Assembly: GCA_963675935.2 (NCBI GenBank)
Contig: CAXXPV010000003.1
Location: forward strand, 1,550,001 to 1,614,000
Direction of reading: 5' to 3'
Source of the DNA: G963675935 sp963675935
Lineage (GTDB): Bacteria; Planctomycetota; Planctomycetia; Pirellulales; Thermoguttaceae
DNA length: 64,000 bases
Part shown: positions 52,786 through 59,957 of the stretch, in pieces
Numbering within the stretch: position 1 is the stretch's first letter
Layout of the letters: every line of letters starts with the position of its first letter
Notes under the pieces: generated by a model
Told to the model about the DNA's origin: nothing
The model's database searches: none
What the model saw: only the letters and a program-made list of their open reading frames with translations
Program-made: the position numbers and the translations under genes

Positions 52786-54408
52786 ATGCTTGCCATCGAC
52801 CAGCTTCCCGACGATCCCACGCTCTTGAAAGACATGCTTGTCGAGCATTACGCGCGGCGTGATGCCGAGATTCAAGCGGCCGTGGAAGCCGAGATTCAAA
52901 CGGCCGTTGACGAGGCGGTTCAAGCGGCGGTGAACGAAGCGGTGGCGAAGACGACGCGGGAAGTAACGGTTTATTTCCTGCGGCGGATGTACGGCCCGCG
53001 CAATGAGCGGTTCGATCCGCGACAACTGCTTTTGTTCGGGCTGAAGATCGACGATATGCCGCTGGACAGAGCGAGCGTCGCCGAGGAATCGGGCGAAGAA
53101 CTTTCGACCCGTCGTGTGGCGAAGCGGCACAAGCACGGCCGTCGCCCGCTGCCGGATCATCTGCCGCGGATCGACATCGAGCACGACTTGGCCGACGCCG
53201 AGAAGGCGTGCCCGATCTGCGGCGAACTGCGTGAGCGGATCGGCCAGGAAGTGAGCGAGCAACTCGAATACCTGCCGGCGTCGTTCAAGGTATTGCGGCA
53301 CATTCGCCACAAATACGGCTGCCGCCGATGCGAACACGACGGCTACAATCCGCAAATCGTTGCCGCGGCGAAGCCCGCGCAGCCGATCGACAAGGGTTTG
53401 CCGGGGCCGGGCTTGTTGGCCTACGTGGCGGTGAGCAAGCTGGGCGACCATCTTCCGCTCTATCGCTTGGAAAACATCTTCGCGCGGCAGAACATTCAGA
53501 TCGCCCGGAGCACAATGTGCGCGTGGATGCAGGCCGCCGGGGAGTTGGCTCGGCCGTTGGTGTCGCGGATGATCGAGCGAATTCTCCAATCGCGAAACAT
53601 TCACACCGACGACACGCCGGTGCCGATCCAATCGCCTGGCGAGGGAAAGTGTCGCAAGGGTCGGCTTTGGGGCTACCTCGGCGACGCGGCGAATCCGTAC
53701 ATCGTCTACGACTACACGCCGAACCGCTCGCGGGCAGGCCCGGCCGATTGGCTCCGCGATTTCAAGGGATTTTTGCAGGCCGACGCCTACGGCGGTTACG
53801 ACGGGATTTATCACACAGGCCATGTCGTCGAGGTTGCCTGCTGGGCGCATGCGCGTCGCAAGTTCTTCGAGGCGAAGGAGACCGATGGCCGCCGCGCCGC
53901 CGAGATGCTCGCGATGGTGCGTGAGTTGTACGCCGTCGAGGACGAAGCAAAGGAACTGGGCGACGACGCGCGGCGCGAACTGCGCCAAGCGAAGAGCGTG
54001 CCGATCCTCGCGCGGATCAAAACATGGCTTGACGCCGAGCAGCAAAATGTTTTGCCTCGCAGCGCGATGGGCCAAGCGATCGGGTACGCATTGAACCAGT
54101 GGAATGCCCTGTGCGTCTACACCACCGAGGGCTTCTTGGCGATCGACAACAACGCGGCCGAGCGGGCAATGAAGCGTGTGGCCATCGGCCGGAAGAATTG
54201 GCTTTTCGCGGGCAATGACCGAGCGGGCGAGACCACCGCGCTCTTGTATTCCTTGATCGCCAGCGCCGAGCGGCATGGTCTCGATCCTCAGCGATACCTG
54301 ACCGGCTTATTTGCCCGGCTTCCTTTCGCTCCGACGGAGGAATTGGACCATTTCCTGCCGGACGTTTGGAAGCAAGCCGCCGCAACCGAGTCCTCCCCGC
54401 CGCAATAG
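52786..54408 (+). CDS. tnpC: IS66 transposase TnpC, copy C
   Basis: 540 residues from the ATG at 52786. The coiled-coil N-terminus, zinc-finger region (CPICGELRERI and CRRCEHD) and DDE domain are present (HTDDTPVPIQSPGE, LQADAYGGYDGIYH, DNNAAERAMKRVAIGRKNWL). It belongs to a different IS66 subgroup from copies A and B. The gene ends 53 bases before the right end of the element. Confidence 0.92.
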   Translation: MLAIDQLPDDPTLLKDMLVEHYARRDAEIQAAVEAEIQTAVDEAVQAAVNEAVAKTTREVTVYFLRRMYGPRNERFDPRQLLLFGLKIDDMPLDRASVAEESGEELSTRRVAKRHKHGRRPLPDHLPRIDIEHDLADAEKACPICGELRERIGQEVSEQLEYLPASFKVLRHIRHKYGCRRCEHDGYNPQIVAAAKPAQPIDKGLPGPGLLAYVAVSKLGDHLPLYRLENIFARQNIQIARSTMCAWMQAAGELARPLVSRMIERILQSRNIHTDDTPVPIQSPGEGKCRKGRLWGYLGDAANPYIVYDYTPNRSRAGPADWLRDFKGFLQADAYGGYDGIYHTGHVVEVACWAHARRKFFEAKETDGRRAAEMLAMVRELYAVEDEAKELGDDARRELRQAKSVPILARIKTWLDAEQQNVLPRSAMGQAIGYALNQWNALCVYTTEGFLAIDNNAAERAMKRVAIGRKNWLFAGNDRAGETTALLYSLIASAERHGLDPQRYLTGLFARLPFAPTEELDHFLPDVWKQAAATESSPPQ

Positions 54409-54461
54409 CCGCCCGCCCCCCGCCATCCATTTCCACCCCCTGCGGTTCGCGGAACGGACAC

Positions 54462-54846
54462 TCCGGTTCGATGAGCGGGAGGTGGAAACGGAGCACGGCA
54501 TGCGACTATTGAGACACAGCCGGGGAAACCCCGAAACAGAATATGTCGAAGCCTACCCCACCGCGCCACCTCTCGACTCTACTCCGACCTCGACCTCGTC
54601 GCGTGAGCGGCGCGAAACGCGCGTTTCAACACGCTACGCGCTGCTCATGCGCGCCGATGACACGACGGAAAACCGCTCTTAGCAAATTTTCAAGGAACCG
54701 TTGAAAACTCGACGCGACCTCGCGTCGAGAAACCACGCCTTACGGTTTTTTTCTTGCCTTTTCCACCGTCCATCGAGGGGTTCATTCCTCGCTCACTTCT
54801 GCAATCAAGACTCGCTGGCCCATGACACCGCGACATCCTCAGACCT
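54462..54846 (+). other. group II intron end-like sequence, then gene-free DNA
   Basis: Right after copy C the plus strand reads CGGTTCGATGAGCGGGAGGT, then GGAAACGGAGCACGG and further to about 54590 (CCGCGCCACCTCTCGACTC). In known lineage 2 introns this kind of sequence follows the maturase gene (domain V and 3' part). Here it is on the plus strand, opposite to the lineage 2 fragment at 51442-51967. The identification is from memory of the motif and not certain. The rest has no gene. Confidence 0.4.
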
Positions 54847-55074
54847 CTATTCTTTGGGATTTCGTTCTCCGTCACATCGGCTGCAAGAAGTCGATGGACC
54901 AGGACATTGGTCATCAAGCTTTGCTGGCGTAGAACGGCGAATCAGTAGTGTACCTACAAATACTAGGATTATACAGATCACTGCACCAACTAGCCCTTGG
55001 ATGCGACACATTGCGACGCAATCAAAGCCTGCCACTACCCCGACGAAGATCAAGAGTTGTCCAATTGTTCGCAC
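54847..55074 (-). CDS. small membrane protein, possible immunity gene
   Basis: About 75 residues from the GTG near 55074 (MRTIGQLLIFVGVVAGFDCV); a TTG at 55101 is an alternative. Two hydrophobic segments (about residues 5-25 and 32-50, GLVGAVICIILVFVGTLLI) suggest a small inner-membrane protein, with a Cys-containing tail. It follows the ORF at 55111-55569 in the same reading frame after a stop. By position it could be the immunity gene of the damaged RHS tip upstream; this is inferred from arrangement only. Confidence 0.4.
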   Translation of the reverse strand: MRTIGQLLIFVGVVAGFDCVAMCRIQGLVGAVICIILVFVGTLLIRRSTPAKLDDQCPGPSTSCSRCDGERNPKE

Positions 55075-55110
55075 ATGGCCCTCCAGGATGTTCAGTTGCA
55101 ACCGTAGCGA

Positions 55111-55569
55111 TCAGTATTCTTCATGCTCACCCCCATGTGGTATCAGAAATTTTACAAAGAAGTCTATCCACCACGGATCCTCTTGGTATCGAGAAATCTT
55201 CGGTGTGTAAGGTCCTTGTGCCGACCCGAAGAAACCACCATAATCCGCCATGAAATAGCTTACGTTCATGCAGTTGATGCCACAACAATATGCGGAAAGC
55301 CAAAGGATGTTCCAGCTCCACGCACCATCCTTCGTCTTTGACATCGCTTTCCACGCTTCAATCAATGCTCTGTCTTGGTTAGCGTTCGACCGATATTCAA
55401 CAGATGGAATATCGCCGAATGGCGTGTCCAGTATCGGCGCTTCGTGCTTACGGTATGGCGGCTTCGCAATGGTACTTGTTTCCCACCAGAAGCCCCCCAG
55501 CCAGAATTGCAGTGCGATGTGTTGTGGTTCAGCGTGAAATGGAAACGTCGATTGCTGAGTTAAGGATCG
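55111..55569 (-). pseudogene. RHS-tip-like fragment without its own start
   Basis: An open frame of about 153 codons that begins directly after a stop and has no good start. It reads HIALQFWLGGFWWETSTIAK, then QDRALIEAWKAMSKTKDGAW and ILWLSAYCCGINCMNVSYFM. The part with D-x-ALI-x-AW...W-x-x-NIL...C resembles domains at the tips of RHS proteins. The IS3-type element at 55690-57083 separates it from the RHS gene at 56994-59546, so it may be the severed end of that protein. No named family is assigned. Confidence 0.45.
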
Positions 55570-55757
55570 TTAAGACATGAAAGTTGTTTGGTAGTGCCTT
55601 GGATTTTGCGCATTGATGTTGTAAGCGAGGGAGGTGGACGGCAGCGTGGCCGCCGCCCATGCCTCGCTCACAACCCCTAGGTCGGCGCTCGGGTTGGTTC
55701 CCACCAGAGCCCTATCCTCCGCCCAGGCCGTTTACCATCGTAGCCGAGTTTCAGCCG

Positions 55758-56710
55758 TCAGGCAACCGTTCGTAAACGCGACGCCTCGCGTTGCTCCTTG
55801 CGACGCTCGCGAGCCTCGTTTAGCTTGCGGTCTCGCACCGCGAAAATCTCCGTCTCGCGGCCCGACAACTTGTCCGACGGCGCAATGTAGCCGATCGCGC
55901 TGTGCAAGCGAACGTGGTTGTAATGCTCCACATAGTTGCCGACGAGGCGAATCGCGTCCTCCAGCGAGATCGGCGTGCCGGGCCGAATACACTCGCCTTT
56001 GATGCTCCCGTGAAATCGCTCCAGCTTGCCGTTGCTCTGCGGATAGTACGGACTCGTCCGCACATGTGTCATCCCGCAGATGCGAATGAACTCCTTGAAA
56101 TCCTTCGCCACAAATTGCGACCCGTTGTCGCTGATGATCCGAGGCGTTTCGTTCGGGAACTTTTCTTTTGCACGCTGAAGAACAACCAACTCGTCTTGCT
56201 CGGTCATCGAACGGCGAATCTCCCAATGCACGATGTACCGACTGTAGCCGTCGAGGATCGTCGTCAGGTAGTAAAACGTGCCATGGATGTTGATGTAGCT
56301 TATGTCGATATGCCAATGTTCATGCGGTTTTTTCGGCTGATGGAAGCCCGTGCCTTTCTTGGAGGGTTTGTTCGTTGAGCGGCCGATGCGGCCCGCCGAT
56401 TTCAATACGCGATACACCGTGCTGGGACTTGCCGCCACCACGTCGCGGTCGAGCATCATGAACGCCAATCGTCGATAGCCTTCCAACGGAAACTCGAACG
56501 AAAACTTGATGATGGACTGCTTCTCCCAGTCTTCGAGCCACCAGTCGCGCGGCACCCAACCGTTGTGTTCGTTGCGTTTGCCATAGCGATCCTTCCAGTC
56601 GTGAAACTTGCTCGATGTGATGCCCAACCAAGCGACGAACTGCCGGGCGGGAATCTCTGTACGCTCGTTCCAACGCCGCACGTAATCGACGACTTCATCG
56701 CGGGTGTCAT
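55758..56710 (-). CDS. IS3 transposase OrfB (DDE integrase core)
   Basis: About 310 residues, read in the -1 frame relative to orfA. The rve integrase core is clear: HWHIDISYINIHGTFYYLTT (first Asp), IISDNGSQFVAKDFKEF (second Asp) and SNGKLERFHGSIKGE (Glu). The most likely product is a fused OrfAB made by -1 slippage on A_AAA_AAA_G at 56747-56753. In that fusion the joint reads RGWGTLNGCWVPHDTRDEVV before the first OrfB residues. The C-terminus is Arg-rich. Confidence 0.9.
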
Positions 56711-56728
56711 GGGGAACCCAACATCCGT

Positions 56729-57046
56729 TTAGAGTTCCCCAGCCTCTTTTTTTGCGCGGACGTTCTCCTCCATCAATTCGGAGATGACCTCGTTCTTTTG
56801 AACGAGCTTGGCCCGCAGCCGAGCAACCTCCTCCTCTTGAGCGGACAGTTTTTGGGCCTCGCGTTTGGCGACCGGATGAAAGGCGGCCGAGGCGTTATCG
56901 AACAGGATTTTCTGCCAGGCGTAGATTTGGTTGGGCTTGATGCCGTACTCGTCGCACAGATCCGACATCGGTACTTTATCGACCAAGCACCTCTTAAGGA
57001 TGGTAGCCTTCTGGTCTGTGGTGAAACATCGTCGTGGTGCAGTCAT
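56729..57046 (-). CDS. IS3 transposase OrfA (helix-turn-helix)
   Basis: 105 residues. An N-terminal helix-turn-helix (RRCFTTDQKATILKRCLVDK, then MSDLCDEYGIKPNQIYAWQK) is followed by a leucine-zipper-like coiled coil (EEEVARLRAKLVQKNEVISE). It ends just after the slippery sequence AAAAAAAG at 56747-56753. The start overlaps the end of the RHS gene at 56994-59546. Confidence 0.9.
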   Translation of the reverse strand: MTAPRRCFTTDQKATILKRCLVDKVPMSDLCDEYGIKPNQIYAWQKILFDNASAAFHPVAKREAQKLSAQEEEVARLRAKLVQKNEVISELMEENVRAKKEAGEL

Positions 57047-59546
57047 GGATTTCTCCTCGTTTGGGGTTTGATTCTAACCCATACGACCGAGATTTTCCAT
57101 TTCCAGCCGGTTCAAAACAGATGTACTTGCCAGGGTGGTCAGGATCCTGAACAAGTATGTAGTAATGCCCGTTTCGCATCACAACCCAGCGGTTCAGACC
57201 ACTTGGGTCCACTCCATTCACTGGCTCATTCCCGCAATACCTATACTGGTTTGCATCCCCGCCCAAGAATTTCGTTGGGTCTTCGCTCTCCCACCGTCCA
57301 GTCCGTGGGTCATACCAGCGGTTGAGATTGTTCTGCTGGCCCGTGGCCTTGTCGAATGGCCTGCCAGTCCACCCAATCAGCGTGCCCTGCGATGGATCAC
57401 TTTCACTCAGCACATTGCCGTAACTGTCGCGGATAATGTGGTCCACAACGGTCGTAGTGCCTGTGGTGGCGTCACGCTTCGCAAGATCGTTCACAGAGCC
57501 TTGCCGATCCGTCAACGCCCAAAGAACTTCATCGATGACGATTTCTTGCTGCTGAGAGTCGAAATGGACTCGTTCATCCGCCATCAATTGATCCACGGCG
57601 TTTGCCTGCCAGAGGTAACGATCTGAAAGGTGTGAAGGGTTCATGGGACCGGAACCGGTCTTCTTGAACTGCAACGTAATTTGATCTCCATCATACGAGT
57701 AACCGATGGTTTGGTCAATCACGCCGTCGCCGTCCGAGTCGATCGTCTCGCCAATCCAGCGATTTTCTACGTCGTAGAAGTAATCGACCACTTGGGAAGG
57801 CAAATTGCCGCTAAAGGTCGCATAGGTCGCATAGTCGGCCACTTCCACCAGCCGGTTGCGAACGTCCCACTCATAGACGGTCGCGTCGGTGTCGCCAGCG
57901 TCGAGAATGCCATCGGCGTCGGCGTCAATGAACCGCTCCGTTCGATTGCCCTCGGCATCGTAGGCGTAGGTGTAGGTGCCGTCGGAAAGCAATTGATTGT
58001 CAAGGCCGGTCGTGTACGTGCTGCCGTTGGCCGTGATGCGATTGCCGTTCGCGTCGTAGGTATAACTCTCATCGGTCAATGAGGCGTTGGAATAGTCGGC
58101 CGAGAGAAGTTGGCCGAGGGCGTCGTAGGTGTAGGTGACCGTGCCGTCGGACGACGTGACGGTCGTCAGCAGCGTGCCGGTTGATGAATCTTCCGACAGG
58201 GCATCGACAACGCCGGTCGTGTCGTAAGTGGGCAATATGCTCTGCCCGTCGGGCGCGACGACTTCGAGCGAAGCGGTTACGTCCCAGGCGATGCCGGAGA
58301 ACGAATACTGGGCCAAGATCGTGTCGCCCTGATGATAGACCAGCCCGACCAACAGACCGTCGGCGTCGTAAACGTAATCGGCCGTGACGACAAGTTCATC
58401 GTCTTCGTAGCGAGTGATCGACGCGACTTGGCCCAATTCATTATAGGAAAGCGTAACGTCAATATCGGCGACCGCGTTGCCGCCGGTCACGCCGTGGCGG
58501 CTGATGGCCGTCAGGTTGCCGTCGGCGTCGTAGGAATACTCATCAACGTAATCGCTTGTGCCGCCGATGGTCACCGTGACGCTGGCGACGAGATCGGCGT
58601 CGTTGTAGGCGTAGGCGTAAACCACCGTCGGCAGGAGGTCGCTCGACTCCGTGACGCTCGTGACCAGCCCGTCGTCGTTGTAGGTGTAGGCGATTGACGA
58701 AGTATCATCGGTCTCCGAAAGCATCCGGCCCGCTTCGTCATAGGTGTAGACGATCGTATCGAGCGGGTTTTGCTCAAGGTCGGCGTCGGCGGCGTTGGCG
58801 TACCATGTCTCTTGCGTGACGTTGCCTGCGGCGTCGTAATCATACGTGCGAACCGCGCCGTTGGCGTCGGTGTAGCGAGTCAACTGGCCGTCTTCGTCGT
58901 AGGCGTAGTATCGGCTGTTGTCGAGCGCGTCGGTCTCCTCGACGACTTGGTTATTCTCGTCATAAACCCAGGTGGTGGTGTTGCCGACCGGATCGGTCAG
59001 GCTATCGAGATTGCCCGACTCGTCGTAGGTGAAGCTCGTCTCGCCTGCGTAGGCGGCCATCGCCGTCATCAACATCGACGAGCCGGTGCTGGTGTCAATG
59101 GGCGCGGAGGCGTGCAGGCCGAACAAGTAGCCGTCCGAATACCTATAGCCGGTCTGCGTATCCCAAGAATGAGGATAGTAGGCGCCGTTGATATAACGGC
59201 TGTCGGAACCATAGAAGTTGGCGTAGGAGACGGTCTGGTCGTAGCTGTCGCTATACGACGTGGGATTGCCGTACATGTCGTCGTCATAGCCGTCCTTCTC
59301 GCCACTCACGTGGTTCACGCCCGCCGACGACATCGACCACGAATCGACGCTGTGCTGGGTATGGTAGTTGGGAACGCCATTGTAGAACGAGGGAGAAAGG
59401 GGGTAAAACGCTATGTAGCCGTTCTTAACATCGTACACCGCCGTGCCGCTGCCGCTTGTGGCTGTCCAAGTCGAGCCGTCGTTTACCCAATCGAGAGTGT
59501 TGCGGCGATAGACGCCGCTGCCGGAGTAGGAGTGAATGGACATCAT
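56994..59546 (-). CDS. RHS/YD-repeat protein, tip truncated by IS3 (cassette 1)
   Basis: 850 residues. It begins MMSIHSYSGSGVYRRNTLDW and continues through many YD-repeats (for example TYDESGNLDSLTDPVGNTTT and YAYDEDGQLTRYTDANGAVR), then the RHS core-associated region with GNVLSESDPSQGTLIGWTGR and FLGGDANQYRYCGNEPVNGVDPSGL, after which tips usually vary. The last residues (about 835-850) come from IS3 DNA, so the tip is cut. The usual long N-terminal part of RHS proteins is missing, as in orphan tip cassettes. The product would form a shell that holds a toxin, without its complete tip. Confidence 0.82.
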   Translation of the reverse strand: MMSIHSYSGSGVYRRNTLDWVNDGSTWTATSGSGTAVYDVKNGYIAFYPLSPSFYNGVPNYHTQHSVDSWSMSSAGVNHVSGEKDGYDDDMYGNPTSYSDSYDQTVSYANFYGSDSRYINGAYYPHSWDTQTGYRYSDGYLFGLHASAPIDTSTGSSMLMTAMAAYAGETSFTYDESGNLDSLTDPVGNTTTWVYDENNQVVEETDALDNSRYYAYDEDGQLTRYTDANGAVRTYDYDAAGNVTQETWYANAADADLEQNPLDTIVYTYDEAGRMLSETDDTSSIAYTYNDDGLVTSVTESSDLLPTVVYAYAYNDADLVASVTVTIGGTSDYVDEYSYDADGNLTAISRHGVTGGNAVADIDVTLSYNELGQVASITRYEDDELVVTADYVYDADGLLVGLVYHQGDTILAQYSFSGIAWDVTASLEVVAPDGQSILPTYDTTGVVDALSEDSSTGTLLTTVTSSDGTVTYTYDALGQLLSADYSNASLTDESYTYDANGNRITANGSTYTTGLDNQLLSDGTYTYAYDAEGNRTERFIDADADGILDAGDTDATVYEWDVRNRLVEVADYATYATFSGNLPSQVVDYFYDVENRWIGETIDSDGDGVIDQTIGYSYDGDQITLQFKKTGSGPMNPSHLSDRYLWQANAVDQLMADERVHFDSQQQEIVIDEVLWALTDRQGSVNDLAKRDATTGTTTVVDHIIRDSYGNVLSESDPSQGTLIGWTGRPFDKATGQQNNLNRWYDPRTGRWESEDPTKFLGGDANQYRYCGNEPVNGVDPSGLNRWVVMRNGHYYILVQDPDHPGKYICFEPAGNGKSRSYGLESNPKRGEIHDCTTTMFHHRPEGYHP

Positions 59547-59642
59547 TGATTATCGGTTGCCTAGTTTGTCATAATCAGTGATGTCCCCTTTTCCGCTTCT
59601 TTTCCGACCCTTGTCCCCCCATACTACAATTGGCAAGCGCAA

Positions 59643-59945
59643 TCACGCTATCCGAAGACAAGCGGATGCGAGTTCCCCTTCTTCCAGCAAGCCCCCAATT
59701 GTCCGTTCAATAGTAGAAGATTCGAGATTCTCCACAAGTATCATGCTAGAAGACCAAAGATAGAGTCCCGACACGCATTCACCCGTGGCGCGGTTTTTTT
59801 CAAAAAGGGAGCGAATATTCCGCAGGGTGAAAAATGTTGCTGTATATTTACTGCCATCCGAAAGCTCAATTTCTACATCAATGTTGTCATCCTGTATATC
59901 CCACGTCTGACACGCCAAGACGTGATACTTGAAATGATCTGGCAT
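59643..59945 (-). CDS. candidate immunity protein of RHS cassette 2
   Basis: 100 residues (MPDHFKYHVLACQTWDIQDD, IELSDGSKYTATFFTLRNIR). It begins 12 bases after the stop of RHS cassette 2, the usual place of an immunity gene, and is acidic. No family is recognised. The product is likely cytoplasmic. Confidence 0.6.
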   Translation of the reverse strand: MPDHFKYHVLACQTWDIQDDNIDVEIELSDGSKYTATFFTLRNIRSLFEKNRATGECVSGLYLWSSSMILVENLESSTIERTIGGLLEEGELASACLRIA

Positions 59946-59957
59946 CGTTGTACTCCC

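Larger units (their letters stand above)
51968..54461 (+). mobile_element. IS66-family element, copy C (different subtype)
   Basis: Ends GTGTCCGTTCGGCGAAC (51968-51984) and GTTCGCGGAACGGACAC (54445-54461) form an inverted repeat with 16 of 17 bases matching, and the first eight bases equal the ends of copies A and B. Genes tnpA, tnpB and tnpC are on the plus strand. Flanks of 8 bases (CACCTTGT and TCCGGTTC) do not match, so no target duplication is seen. Confidence 0.82.
55690..57083 (-). mobile_element. IS3-family insertion sequence (ends approximate)
   Basis: Two overlapping frames with the IS3 layout, orfA then orfB in the -1 frame, are on the minus strand. The ends were not identified with certainty: a weak inverted pair (GGGTTGGTTCCCACC near 55691 and GGGGTTTGATTCTAACCC near 57063) is the best candidate. 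The element has disrupted the RHS gene to its right. Confidence 0.75.

Noticed and set aside
51571..54276. 900-codon open frame on the minus strand across IS66 copy C
   Set aside because: It runs antisense to tnpA, tnpB and tnpC; the plus-strand proteins match IS66 families well, so the other is a shadow.
58770..59549. Val/Gly-rich plus-strand open frames opposite the RHS genes (also 62121-62858)
   Set aside because: They are the antisense of YD repeats, with low complexity and no start context.
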